Positions 1-9,056 of a DNA stretch of 34,048 nucleotides are shown piece by piece; the stretch's first letter is position 1, and the number at the start of each line of letters is the position of its first letter. The notes under the pieces are model-generated. The model saw only the letters and a list, made by a program, of their open reading frames with translations, ran no database searches and had not been told where the DNA came from. This stretch comes from Methylotenera sp. (lineage in GTDB: Bacteria; Pseudomonadota; Gammaproteobacteria; Burkholderiales; Methylophilaceae), in NCBI GenBank assembly GCA_030655015.1, contig JAURWJ010000109.1:1-34048 (forward strand), read 5' to 3'. Made by a program: the position numbers and the translations under genes.

Positions 1-911
1 TAGGCGTGGGTGGCAAACAAACCATCTTTAATCTATGCCTAGCCGTGCTTAATAAAGGTGATGAAGTTATTATTCCCGCACCTTATTGGGTCTCTTACGC
101 AGATATTGCGCTGGTCGCTGAAGCTACACCAGTGATTGTCCAATGTGGCATTGAGCAAGGCTTTAAGCTCTTGCCAGCACAGTTAGAAGCGGCCATTACG
201 CCCAACACTAAAATCTTTATGATTAACTCGCCATCTAACCCAACAGGTGCGGTGTACAGCTTGGCTGAGTTGCAAGCCTTGGGCGAAGTGTTACTTAAAC
301 ATCCGCATGTATTGGTCGCCACAGATGACATGTACGAACACGTGAATTTAACCGGCGATAAGTTTTACAACATTCTTAACGCTACCCCAGCACTTAAAGA
401 TCGTTGTATTGTACTCAACGGCGTTTCTAAAGCGTATTCAATGACCGGTTGGCGCATAGGCTACGCCGCAGGCCCGGCTTACATTATTAAAGCCATGGAA
501 ATTTTGCAATCGCAATCTACCAGCAACGCAACCTCCATTTCGCAAGTGGCCGCACAAGCCGCGCTAGAAGGTTCACAAGATTGCATCACCCCAATGGTAA
601 CGGCATTTAAAGAACGTCACACTTATGTAGTTAACCGCTTTAACACCATGCCCGGATTAAGTTGCTTAATGGCGGGCGGAGCATTTTATGCATTTCCTGA
701 TGCCCGCGCTGCGATTGATCATTTATTTAAAGCAGGCAAAATCAAAGCAGCTACAGACATGGCTTTAGCTGAATACTTACTTGAAGAATTTGATGTAGCG
801 GTAGTACCGGGCTCAGCCTTTGGTGCTGAAGGCTATTTCCGCATTTCATTTGCTACATCAATGGATAATCTTAAAAATGCGTTGGATCGTATTGAACGCG
901 CGCTTAACTAA
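1..911 (+). CDS. Class I aminotransferase (aspartate aminotransferase-like), 5' truncated
   Basis: PLP-dependent fold-type I aminotransferase, most likely aspartate/glutamate:oxaloacetate transamination in the cytoplasm. The reading frame is open from base 3, so the window edge removes the N-terminal quarter to third; the GTG at 6 is not the real start. Visible hallmarks are the glycine-rich GVGGKQTIFN cofactor segment, the NSPSNPTGAVYS motif, the ATDDMYEH segment with the PLP-ring Asp and Tyr, and SKAYSMTGWRIGY, whose Lys (residue 142 counted from base 6) forms the Schiff base. The carboxylate-binding Arg near YFRISFATS is also present. It ends in TAA and is followed by a stem-loop at 1055-1082. 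The family assignment is secure. The exact substrate (aspartate versus a related amino acid) is inferred from overall similarity to the AspC type Ib group. Confidence 0.93.
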   Translation, partial: GVGGKQTIFNLCLAVLNKGDEVIIPAPYWVSYADIALVAEATPVIVQCGIEQGFKLLPAQLEAAITPNTKIFMINSPSNPTGAVYSLAELQALGEVLLKHPHVLVATDDMYEHVNLTGDKFYNILNATPALKDRCIVLNGVSKAYSMTGWRIGYAAGPAYIIKAMEILQSQSTSNATSISQVAAQAALEGSQDCITPMVTAFKERHTYVVNRFNTMPGLSCLMAGGAFYAFPDARAAIDHLFKAGKIKAATDMALAEYLLEEFDVAVVPGSAFGAEGYFRISFATSMDNLKNALDRIERALN

Positions 912-968
912 GCGCATAAGTTAACCTATAAAAAGGAAATAAATTCTAAATACACCATTTGAATGGAC

Positions 969-990
969 TTACGTGTACAGTTACACGTAA
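969..990. repeat. Perfect 9-bp inverted repeat with 4-base loop
   Basis: TTACGTGTA and TACACGTAA are separated by CAGT, forming a perfect 22-base palindrome about 60 bp behind the aminotransferase stop codon. It has no T-run, so it is not a canonical terminator. It could be an operator or an RNA hairpin stabilising the 3' end of the aminotransferase transcript. Confidence 0.6.
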
Positions 991-1054
991 AGTATCGCTC
1001 AAAAGTGAGCAAAAAATACCAACTAAAAATTACTACTAAAACTTCTAAAAACAG

Positions 1055-1082
1055 CCACTGTATTGCTTTGCAGTGGTTTTTA
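1055..1082 (+). terminator. Rho-independent terminator after aminotransferase
   Basis: CCACTG and CAGTGG (1055-1060 and 1071-1076) form a 6-bp stem with a 10-base loop, followed at once by five T. A-rich sequence on the left (AAAACAG) allows weak function on the other strand too. It lies about 145 bp downstream of the aminotransferase stop. Confidence 0.7.
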
Positions 1083-1126
1083 CTCTTCAAAAATAAGATG
1101 TAAAGTAGGGCGCAAAATGCAAAAAA

Positions 1127-1135
1127 TTATCCACA
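1127..1135 (+). other. Isolated perfect DnaA box
   Basis: TTATCCACA matches the high-affinity DnaA box exactly and sits in an A-rich context. Only one copy was noticed here, so it is not an origin by itself. It may be chance or a remnant of the replication region of the decayed mobile element next to it. Confidence 0.4.
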
Positions 1136-1462
1136 GGCACCTAAAATCGCTGAAACCCTTATGGAATATGGCTTCTAGCTGTTTTTAAGGTTAGGGCGGT
1201 TATTCTCGTAAAATTGCTATTTTTCTAACTCTAGCACTATCGGAAAAAATTTCCTACGTTCCTAACATTTCACAAGTAGCACTTTTGAGCAAAAAAACGA
1301 ATTTTCGCCCGCCCGCAGCGAAGCGAGGACAGACGAATAATTAAGATTTTATGCATCAATCTATCCATTACGCCGCTATACCGAGTTCACGTAGAAACTT
1401 CTCAAACTCAGGTGGTTTTTCCTGCAAGCTAAGCGGCAATAAAGCCTCTTGCGACATGTTTT

Positions 1463-1532
1463 GGAGCGGTGCTGCGCCGCACGATGGCAGGGTACCTGCG
1501 CGAAGCGTAGGTGAGCCGTCGCTCGCCGCTCC
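1463..1532. repeat. 70-bp imperfect palindrome inserted in the xafT-like gene
   Basis: Outer arms GGAGCGG (1463-1469) and CCGCTCC (1526-1532) enclose inner pairing segments: GATGGC with GCCGTC, and ACCTGCGC with GCGTAGGT. A GAA loop lies at 1502-1504, so the whole unit folds into one long hairpin. Its length (70, or 1 modulo 3) is exactly what is needed to explain the frame change between the two coding halves of the surrounding gene. That makes it look like an inserted REP- or MITE-like unit. Confidence 0.6.
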
Positions 1533-1776
1533 ACGCTCTAAGCTCATGAGGCTTAAATCCTCGCCCCTCAGGTGACCATAACGTATCGTCACGTACAAAC
1601 CAATCCCCAAAGTAGGCATCGTCAAATACATACCCTACTTTTATTTTCAATACACGATAAGCAGTGTAGGGGATACGTACACGCCCTTTTTCCCAGTTTT
1701 GTAATGTTCTATGTGTTACGTCTAGTAATTTAGCTGCTTGTTGAGTTGTTAAATGAGCTCTACGACGCATTAAATA

Positions 1777-3278
1777 GTCGACCCTGAACAACTCAGTTCA
1801 ATCAGTTTTTAGCCGATTGAACTGAGCAATATTTAAATACTGCTGTATAGCAACGACGATCAATCGCAATTGGCTTGCAAAACACCGCCCGTAAAAAAGC
1901 CGGATGGCTCTCAGAATCATCCGTAAGTTGTGACCTGCGCCACACAGCATGGCATGCAATGCATCTCCCAAAGCCCCTTTAAGCCAGTTGCGCCGTAATC
2001 TTCCATCATTTTTCATATGCCAGATCGCCGGCTCTATGGCACTTCGCCGGTGTATGGCTTTTTTAATGCTCGGTGTTACGCCGCGCATCTGCCCACTGCG
2101 CCAGATTGTCACATGAGGGACTTCAATGCCGCGGTAACCTCTGTCCACAAACACTGCTTTCGGGGTGCGATTGGTTAGCATGAGGATCTGCTCGACTGCC
2201 AAGGGTAAGGTATGCCCATCATACGGGTTGCCTGGCATGCTCTTGATACCCACCACCAAGCCTTCTTTGTGTGTCGTTGCGATACTGACTTTCACGCCAA
2301 ATTCATAGGGCTGACGCACTTTGCCTTTGGCGATGCATTCGACTTCAGGCGCATGCAGGCTGTAGAGCTTATTCTTATCTGTGCGTTGTTGCATCATCAG
2401 ACGTTGCACTTTTGCCAGTATTGTTTTTACCGCGTCTGTGTCACCTTGATCAGCACTTAACTTGCGTTGAATATCCCGCCAGACACGACCGAGTATCGTA
2501 CGCTGTGTTTTAATCACGGCACGCATCCTGCGGTATTGCTTGGCATGGGCGTAGCGTGCCACTTGTGCCGCAAGTCTTAGTGCTTCACGGTTGTAGTTCT
2601 GCCGTAATGCAATGCCTAGTGATGCGGCTAGTCTGACCAAGTGTTGGCGGCCTTTCTCCAGCAACTGACTGTCGGTTGGGAAGGCAATGGCTTTTTCCAT
2701 TACGGTCGTATCCATGATCACTTTGTCGAAACTCTTTTCTTTGACCACCTTGCCGCGACGCGCAGCGTCGATGCTTTCACTAAGTAGCCGCTCAACCCCG
2801 GCTTCACCAATGCGCTTACGCCAGCGGGTGAGTGAGGATGGGTCGATTGGCGGTTCATGCTGGAAGTGGATCTCACCACAGAAATGCTGCCAGTAGGGAT
2901 TCTCCACCCAAGTCCAGATCAGTGCTTCATCGGACAAGGCAAAGGTATGCTGCAGATACAGCAATCCGGCAATCAGCCGTGGTGGTGTGGCGGGACGCCC
3001 GGTCTTGGAGGGGAAGAACCCGGACCATTGCGTTTGAAAGACTTCCCAGTCAATCAAAGCTGCCAGCTTGACTAAGGGATGTTCAAGATTGATCAGCTCG
3101 GTCAACACTTGCTGAAATAACTCACCGGAGGCGGGTAACTGATGTTTAGGTCCCATAAAAACACTCTGAAATTTGCAAGAAATCAAAGCGTTATTATTGC
3201 ATTTCTGGCAAATTCACACCACAAAAATATGCGTATTAACCAATAAAATCAATTGCTTGGGAGTTGTTCAGGGGCGAC
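1777..3278. mobile_element. IS5-type insertion sequence with terminal inverted repeats and 6-bp target duplication
   Basis: The ends read GTCGACCCTGAACAACTC (1777-1794) and, on the other strand, GTCGCCCCTGAACAACTC (3278-3261). These are 18-bp inverted repeats with one mismatch. They are flanked by direct repeats TAAATA at 1771-1776 and 3279-3284. The element is 1502 bp and holds one transposase gene. Insertion lies exactly between TTA and ATG codons of the xafT-like gene. The intact ends, duplication and open transposase frame suggest a recent, possibly active copy. Confidence 0.85.
1798..3156 (-). CDS. IS5-superfamily DDE transposase
   Basis: A 452-residue transposase if started at ATG 3156 (MGPKHQLPASGEL); an in-frame TTG at 3186 would add ten residues but has no better ribosome site. 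The N-terminal part has the IS5-type substrate-recognition segment (KTGRPATPPRLIAGLLYLQ and SSLTRWRKRIGEAG). Catalytic acids fit a DDE triad: Asp in KVIMDTTVMEKAI, Asp in AVFVDRGYRG, and Glu in HRRSAIEPAIWHMK, which is the IS5 YREK-like block. The central region is a basic helical insertion. The gene fills the element, ending 17 bases from the left boundary. Family placement is confident at superfamily level. The subgroup (IS1182-like or other) is not resolved from sequence alone. Confidence 0.88.
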   Translation of the reverse strand: MGPKHQLPASGELFQQVLTELINLEHPLVKLAALIDWEVFQTQWSGFFPSKTGRPATPPRLIAGLLYLQHTFALSDEALIWTWVENPYWQHFCGEIHFQHEPPIDPSSLTRWRKRIGEAGVERLLSESIDAARRGKVVKEKSFDKVIMDTTVMEKAIAFPTDSQLLEKGRQHLVRLAASLGIALRQNYNREALRLAAQVARYAHAKQYRRMRAVIKTQRTILGRVWRDIQRKLSADQGDTDAVKTILAKVQRLMMQQRTDKNKLYSLHAPEVECIAKGKVRQPYEFGVKVSIATTHKEGLVVGIKSMPGNPYDGHTLPLAVEQILMLTNRTPKAVFVDRGYRGIEVPHVTIWRSGQMRGVTPSIKKAIHRRSAIEPAIWHMKNDGRLRRNWLKGALGDALHAMLCGAGHNLRMILRAIRLFYGRCFASQLRLIVVAIQQYLNIAQFNRLKTD

Positions 3279-3438
3279 TAAATAGAAGTCGTCAGGGTCT
3301 ATATATGCGAGGTGATTTTAACGCGTTTAACCTGGCTTTATTTTTGCCTGCTTTTTTGATTGAGCACTCAGTCATGAAATGCTCCTTTGTGCTTAATTGC
3401 TCCTAGAACGTGAGATTTTTCGTGTGGGTGCAATACTG

Positions 3439-3609
3439 CTAAAAATTATCTAGTAGTTGTAAGTGACGTAGCAAAAATTCACTGGGCATAAAATCTTCGG
3501 TACAGCCTATATCTGATGCGAGAGATGTTGCTATATTTAACACTTGCTCATGAGAGAGCGAAAAGCCATAAAAAGCCTCTGGAGGCGTTATTACGGTTGT
3601 GTGTGACAT
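3439..3609 (-). CDS. Small 56-residue protein of unknown function, between dif and xafT-like gene
   Basis: ATG at 3609 is preceded by AGGAG (3616-3620) at ideal spacing, and the frame runs 56 codons to TAG at 3439. The product starts MSHTTVITPPEAFYGFSLSH and ends LLRHLQLLDNF. It is neutral to acidic, has no membrane segment or signal peptide, and matches no family I recognise. It lies 63 bases upstream of the ATG of the xafT-like gene on the same strand, so the two were probably one operon reading away from dif. Its start codon and ribosome site lie within a 9-bp inverted repeat, which suggests control of its expression. It may be a cargo or regulatory gene of the decayed Xer-dependent element. 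Confidence 0.6.
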   Translation of the reverse strand: MSHTTVITPPEAFYGFSLSHEQVLNIATSLASDIGCTEDFMPSEFLLRHLQLLDNF

Positions 3610-3632
3610 ACTTGACTCCTTGCGTCACACAC
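3599..3632 (-). promoter_or_regulatory. Inverted repeat enclosing ribosome site and start codon of the 56-residue gene
   Basis: GTGTGTGAC (3599-3607) and GTCACACAC (3624-3632) are perfect 9-bp arms around a 16-base loop. In the minus-strand mRNA the AGGAG ribosome site lies in the loop and the start codon touches the second arm. It could be a translational hairpin or a DNA operator for a small repressor. Confidence 0.55.
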
Positions 3633-3650
3633 CAAGTAACTACATACTTC

Positions 3651-3678
3651 ACTTCGTATAATGTATATTATGTAAAAT
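3651..3678 (+). other. dif: dif-like XerC/XerD recombination site
   Basis: The left (XerC-side) arm is ACTTCGTATAA, the 6-bp centre is TGTATA and the right (XerD-side) arm is TTATGTAAAAT. Compared from memory with E. coli dif, the centre is identical, the XerD arm differs at one position, and the XerC arm keeps the conserved inner bases. The XerC arm is even closer to the Neisseria form (AGTTCGCATAA). In a betaproteobacterium this marks the chromosome-dimer resolution site at the replication terminus. It lies 20 bp beyond the stop of the TPR gene and 42 bp from the 56-residue gene. Confidence 0.85.
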
Positions 3679-3697
3679 TATACAATTACCCGTGTCG

Positions 3698-4600
3698 TTA
3701 AAATAAATGTTGGGTCTCTTTGTTGATTTCCTCGTCCAAGGTTTTGTCATTAGTATTTTTAGCTATTAGTTTTGCATGTGCTATTAAGTCTTTAGCCGAT
3801 GAAGTATCACCCATCGCAAGTTTAAGTTGAGCTAGCACGACGCTTCCTTTTGCTTCAAAATAAGCACCACCCTGCTTTTTAGCAAAGTTAATAACTTTAT
3901 TGAGTATTCGTTCTGCACTCGCGTAATTTTTTTCAATTGTGTAGTAGCGACCAAGCTCAATACTTGAATGTGCATATTGGTCTAATGTACCCGCTTTTTC
4001 ATGCATAAAGTAAGCTCTGAGCTGAGACTCAAGTGCTAAATCATGTTGATTAAGTTCATGGTAAGTCAGCGCAATTTTTTCATGGCTTTCGCCGCGCTCA
4101 TTATCATTAGCATCCAATTTATTGGCGGATGTAAAAACTTCAAGTGCCTGAGTATATTGCTTATCCTGAAAGTAAATATCACCAATGGCAACAAGGCTCA
4201 TACGTTCAAACCCTTTATGCTTTGCGGTTTGTGCAAATTTAATTGCTTGCTGATAGCTTGAAATAGCTTGAGGGAGTTGTTTTGCGGCCTTGTAGGCATG
4301 GCCCATGACTAAAGCAATAACAGTTTTATCAAAAGCATCCGTTGAAAATTCATCTGCAGCTTTAAACTCGGCTAAAGCACCATTTAGATCATCTTTGGCG
4401 CTTAATAGTCGTCCTTGGCATATCAAGGCATCGCGGTCATTTTTATCAATACCTAATGCTTTTTTTGCAGCGGTTGTTGCCATGGTTATGTCACCGTGTT
4501 CAAAGGCTTTATTACAATCTGCTGCATCAGGACTTATGGCATAAACATGATTAAAAAACAATGAAATAAAGATTGAAGTTAAAGTAATTTGTAGTTTCAT
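3698..4600 (-). CDS. Exported tetratricopeptide-repeat protein
   Basis: A 300-residue protein with an N-terminal signal peptide (MKLQITLTSIFISLFFNHVYA, cleavage likely after VYA). The rest consists of helical TPR pairs: A-x-KALGIDKNDRDALICQGRL, a unit with FKAADEFSTDAFDKTVIAL, ISSYQQAIKFAQTAKHKGFE, QYTQALEVFTSANKLDAND and more to about residue 280. TPR arrays hold other proteins. A periplasmic scaffold role is plausible but no specific partner is shown. It is last in the smc-zipA-ligA-cysQ run, 84 bases after cysQ. The next landmark is dif, 20 bases past its stop codon. No terminator is evident between them. Confidence 0.8.
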   Translation of the reverse strand: MKLQITLTSIFISLFFNHVYAISPDAADCNKAFEHGDITMATTAAKKALGIDKNDRDALICQGRLLSAKDDLNGALAEFKAADEFSTDAFDKTVIALVMGHAYKAAKQLPQAISSYQQAIKFAQTAKHKGFERMSLVAIGDIYFQDKQYTQALEVFTSANKLDANDNERGESHEKIALTYHELNQHDLALESQLRAYFMHEKAGTLDQYAHSSIELGRYYTIEKNYASAERILNKVINFAKKQGGAYFEAKGSVVLAQLKLAMGDTSSAKDLIAHAKLIAKNTNDKTLDEEINKETQHLF

Positions 4601-4684
4601 TTTGTTTATTTTTCTCTATTGCTGGTGGTTAAAGTACTCAGGGTTTAATAAAAATCGGTAGTCATAAAAATCGAAAAAATAAGT

Positions 4685-5500
4685 TTATAAATAAGCTTCC
4701 CAGCGTTGTGAATTTTTGCCGGATGCGAAGAACATTGGATTTAGTAATGATCGTTTAGTGTTATAGCGCAATGCACTGCCTGACACCTCAACAATATCTC
4801 CACCTGCTTCCTGCAAGATACAATGCGCTGCTGCGGTATCCCACTCTGAAGTTGGCCCTAATCTAGGGTATACATCAGCCCGCCCTTCGGCCACCAAACA
4901 TATTTTTAGAGAGCTTCCCATATTGATAAGTTCAGGCATCAAGCCCGTATGATTTTTAATGTTGTGCAAAAAACACTGCATTTTTTCATCACTGTGCGAG
5001 CGGCTACCCGCGATTATGGGTCGCTTGGGGTCTAATGCTTTAGTGTGGATTTTAAATGCGGGACTTGCCCCAGCTTGCTTATAGGCACCATGTGTAGCTG
5101 TAGCGAAATAAAGCAAATCATCCACGGGTGCATAAACAACACCAAGCACTGAAGTGTGCTTGTCGATTAACGCAATATTGACCGTAAACTCCCCGTTTCG
5201 CTTTACAAACTCACGGGTGCCATCTAATGGGTCAATTAACCAATATTGAGCCCATGATCTTCGTATTTCTTCATCAATCCCCTCTGACTCTTCTGAAAGA
5301 ATTGGGATGTCAGGGGTAAGCTGCTTTAATGCATTGACGATTACATGATGCGCTGCCAAATCAGCTTGCGTAAGCGGTGAATTGTCATCTTTGTTTTCAA
5401 CGCTGAAATCTGTGGCATAAACTTGCATAATGGCTGCCCCAGCAGATTTGGCAATTGTAATCACTGATTCTAAGTATTGATGATAGTTTTGAGTATCCAT
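4685..5500 (-). CDS. cysQ: 3'(2'),5'-bisphosphate nucleotidase CysQ
   Basis: A 271-residue member of the inositol monophosphatase superfamily. It removes the 3' phosphate from PAP (and PAPS), the by-product of sulfate assimilation and of acyl carrier protein transfer. Metal-site motifs are present: the glutamate of ILSEESE near residue 80, then WLIDPLDGTREFVKRNGEFT (the DPxDGT box and the CysQ-type REF continuation), and near the C-terminus SEWDTAAAHCILQEAGG (the WDxAAG-type box). Length is slightly above E. coli CysQ (246). It starts nine bases after the ligA stop on the same strand, so co-transcription with ligA is likely. Confidence 0.9.
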   Translation of the reverse strand: MDTQNYHQYLESVITIAKSAGAAIMQVYATDFSVENKDDNSPLTQADLAAHHVIVNALKQLTPDIPILSEESEGIDEEIRRSWAQYWLIDPLDGTREFVKRNGEFTVNIALIDKHTSVLGVVYAPVDDLLYFATATHGAYKQAGASPAFKIHTKALDPKRPIIAGSRSHSDEKMQCFLHNIKNHTGLMPELINMGSSLKICLVAEGRADVYPRLGPTSEWDTAAAHCILQEAGGDIVEVSGSALRYNTKRSLLNPMFFASGKNSQRWEAYL

Positions 5501-5509
5501 ATCTATAGT

Positions 5510-7516
<2,007 letters not shown>

Positions 7517-9013
7517 TTATGAAAACAATCTATGCGCACTCTCAGACCCTGGAACAATCCCACGCACTAACATCGTGGCATGAATCACCTTGAGTTGTTG
7601 ACGGATTTTTTCAATCTGCATATCACCTAACACTCTATTATTATCATCCACCAATATTGCGCTCAAGCCAGTCTCCATTTGCTTCGCAACTTGTACCATG
7701 TGGTTAAAGGCTTCTGCACAATGCTTAACATGTGGAATATCTAATTGAAAGCTGACAGCTTTCACGACAGATGTTCTTAACATTTCAGGGCTAAAGGGGT
7801 GTTGATCGCGATTAAACATGATGAAAGAAGGCTGTGGTGTGATAGCTGGATTTTGTAGCGCTTGCTTACTGGCCGCTTCATCAAAATATTTAAAAGTACC
7901 GTCTGCTGACAGTAGCAACCCTTGCGACTCTGCTAAGCCCCTTAATTTAGTGCCAGTAAACGCGCCATTATCACCATGCGTAAGGTGAAATCCCATGGTT
8001 TTATCCACATCAATACAAAACGCATCAAGCGCGTTGGCTGCTGTTAAAGCATCACCTGTACTTTGCCACTCTACATGGGCATTTATATCTAAACCTAACG
8101 TTTCTACCGCTAATTGAAAGCGATTCAATATATTGCGTGAAACCGGCCCTGCACGGTCAGCTAGTTGTAAACTGCAAGCAAGTCTTGATACCGACTGATT
8201 CAGTAATTGTGGTTTTGATATGGCATCACTTAGTAATAACCATTGTTTATTTGAATCCAACACATGGGTATATGCAGGCTTTTCATAGCCCTCAAACAAC
8301 CCGTTTAGCACTTTATTCAGTTCACTGAAAGTGGATTCAGAGGCCAAATATAAAATTGCGGTTAAATCCATTTGCGCATGCAACATGGGCGGTAAACTCA
8401 GTACCGGCTCTTCAAATGAATGTCGTGTTGAAGGGCTGGGTGAAACTTCTTCGATATTATTATTTATATCTAACGCATCATTGCTAGTGTGGCTAAAAGC
8501 TTCATCGAAAATAGCCTTAATTTCATCACGTTGCGCTGGTCTAATTTCAGTGGTTGGATTTGTTTTCTGAACTTCAACCTCAACTGAAGTAATTTTGTGA
8601 GGTTTGTTTACCAGCTCCGCATAGGCGGTATCAATAGAATCCTCATCTGCTAGGTCATCGTTTAATGGCTCATAACCAGCTAACGAAACAAAACGATCAT
8701 CATCATGCAAGGCTGTGTCTGTCGTAGATATATTTGCAGTTGAGACAAAAGGTTCGTCAATTGCCACCTCCAATTCATCTTGCCCAGTAGAGAAATTACT
8801 GTTAACAGAACCGTCCGGAATACTATCAAATTGGCTCATATCAAGTTTGCTGATATCCAGCTTGGGATCATCAAGTAGCGCATCACTTTTTAATTGAGAG
8901 AAGCTACTTTCGACTTGTTGATGAAACCGCCGCTCTTGCCACCAGTTAAGAATGAGCACGGCGGCAATAATTAACACCCCAATGACAATCAATACTATTT
9001 GCAAATCACTCAT
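7517..9013 (-). CDS. zipA: Cell division protein ZipA-like (FtsZ membrane tether)
   Basis: A 498-residue protein from ATG 9013; GTG 9016 and TTG 9019 are alternatives in frame. The N-terminus has one transmembrane helix (LQIVLIVIGVLIIAAVLILN) with the short periplasmic end typical of ZipA. A basic WWQERR follows, then a long acidic, low-complexity linker (about 35-220). The C-terminal globular domain (about 230-490) carries the ZipA FtsZ-binding fold pattern: DLTAILYLASESTFS, GPVSRNILNRFQLAVETLGL and MGFHLTHGDNGAFTG. It is longer than the E. coli protein (328). Position between smc and ligA is the usual betaproteobacterial arrangement and supports the call. Confidence 0.85.
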   Translation of the reverse strand: MSDLQIVLIVIGVLIIAAVLILNWWQERRFHQQVESSFSQLKSDALLDDPKLDISKLDMSQFDSIPDGSVNSNFSTGQDELEVAIDEPFVSTANISTTDTALHDDDRFVSLAGYEPLNDDLADEDSIDTAYAELVNKPHKITSVEVEVQKTNPTTEIRPAQRDEIKAIFDEAFSHTSNDALDINNNIEEVSPSPSTRHSFEEPVLSLPPMLHAQMDLTAILYLASESTFSELNKVLNGLFEGYEKPAYTHVLDSNKQWLLLSDAISKPQLLNQSVSRLACSLQLADRAGPVSRNILNRFQLAVETLGLDINAHVEWQSTGDALTAANALDAFCIDVDKTMGFHLTHGDNGAFTGTKLRGLAESQGLLLSADGTFKYFDEAASKQALQNPAITPQPSFIMFNRDQHPFSPEMLRTSVVKAVSFQLDIPHVKHCAEAFNHMVQVAKQMETGLSAILVDDNNRVLGDMQIEKIRQQLKVIHATMLVRGIVPGSESAHRLFS

Positions 9014-9056
9014 CACCAATAAACCTTTAACATTATTTAACTCGCTAGTAGCCTAC

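Larger units (their letters stand above)
912..1367. other. Non-coding stretch between aminotransferase and xafT-like pseudogene
   Basis: I see no credible gene here. It holds a perfect palindrome (969-990), a terminator (1055-1082) and one perfect DnaA box (1127-1135). An 11-base inverted repeat is also present: GCTCAAAAGTG at 997 and its complement at 1280-1290, each copy close to a run of six or seven A. A GC-rich patch with a short palindrome (CGCAGCGAAGCG) lies around 1306-1326. The stretch adjoins the decayed Xer-dependent element, so its left boundary may lie inside, but I could not place a second dif-like half site. Confidence 0.6.
1368..3375 (-). pseudogene. VC1465/XafT-like (DUF3653) Xer-recombination activation factor, interrupted
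   Basis: Pieces of one gene read right to left. An ATG at 3375 with a strong AAAGGAG ribosome site begins MTECSIKKAG..RIYRP and stops at TGA (3292-3294). Moving one base on (CCC-T-GAC) gives DDFYL, which leads across the IS element (1777-3278) into MRRRAHLTTQQAAKLLDVTH at 1770, an HTH-like segment, then GYVFDDAYFGDWF and LWSPEGRGFKPHEL. At 1463-1532 a 70-bp palindromic insert shifts the frame. Removing 70 bp joins HELRA to QNMSQEALLPL..EFEKFLRELGIAA, ending at 1368. The layout (HTH segment, aromatic FGDWF-type core, SPEGRGF motif) resembles the VC1465 family, whose member XafT activates XerCD recombination for TLC-phi. The family call is from memory of the motif pattern. The dif site 280 bp away supports it. 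An intact ATG frame (1429-1770) could still yield a truncated product. Confidence 0.65.

Noticed and set aside
900-1340. Possible second dif half site (GCGCATAA near 911-918; GACGAATAA near 1333)
   Set aside because: Only six or seven of eleven positions match a Xer arm, the centres do not match and no partner arm follows. Not above chance.
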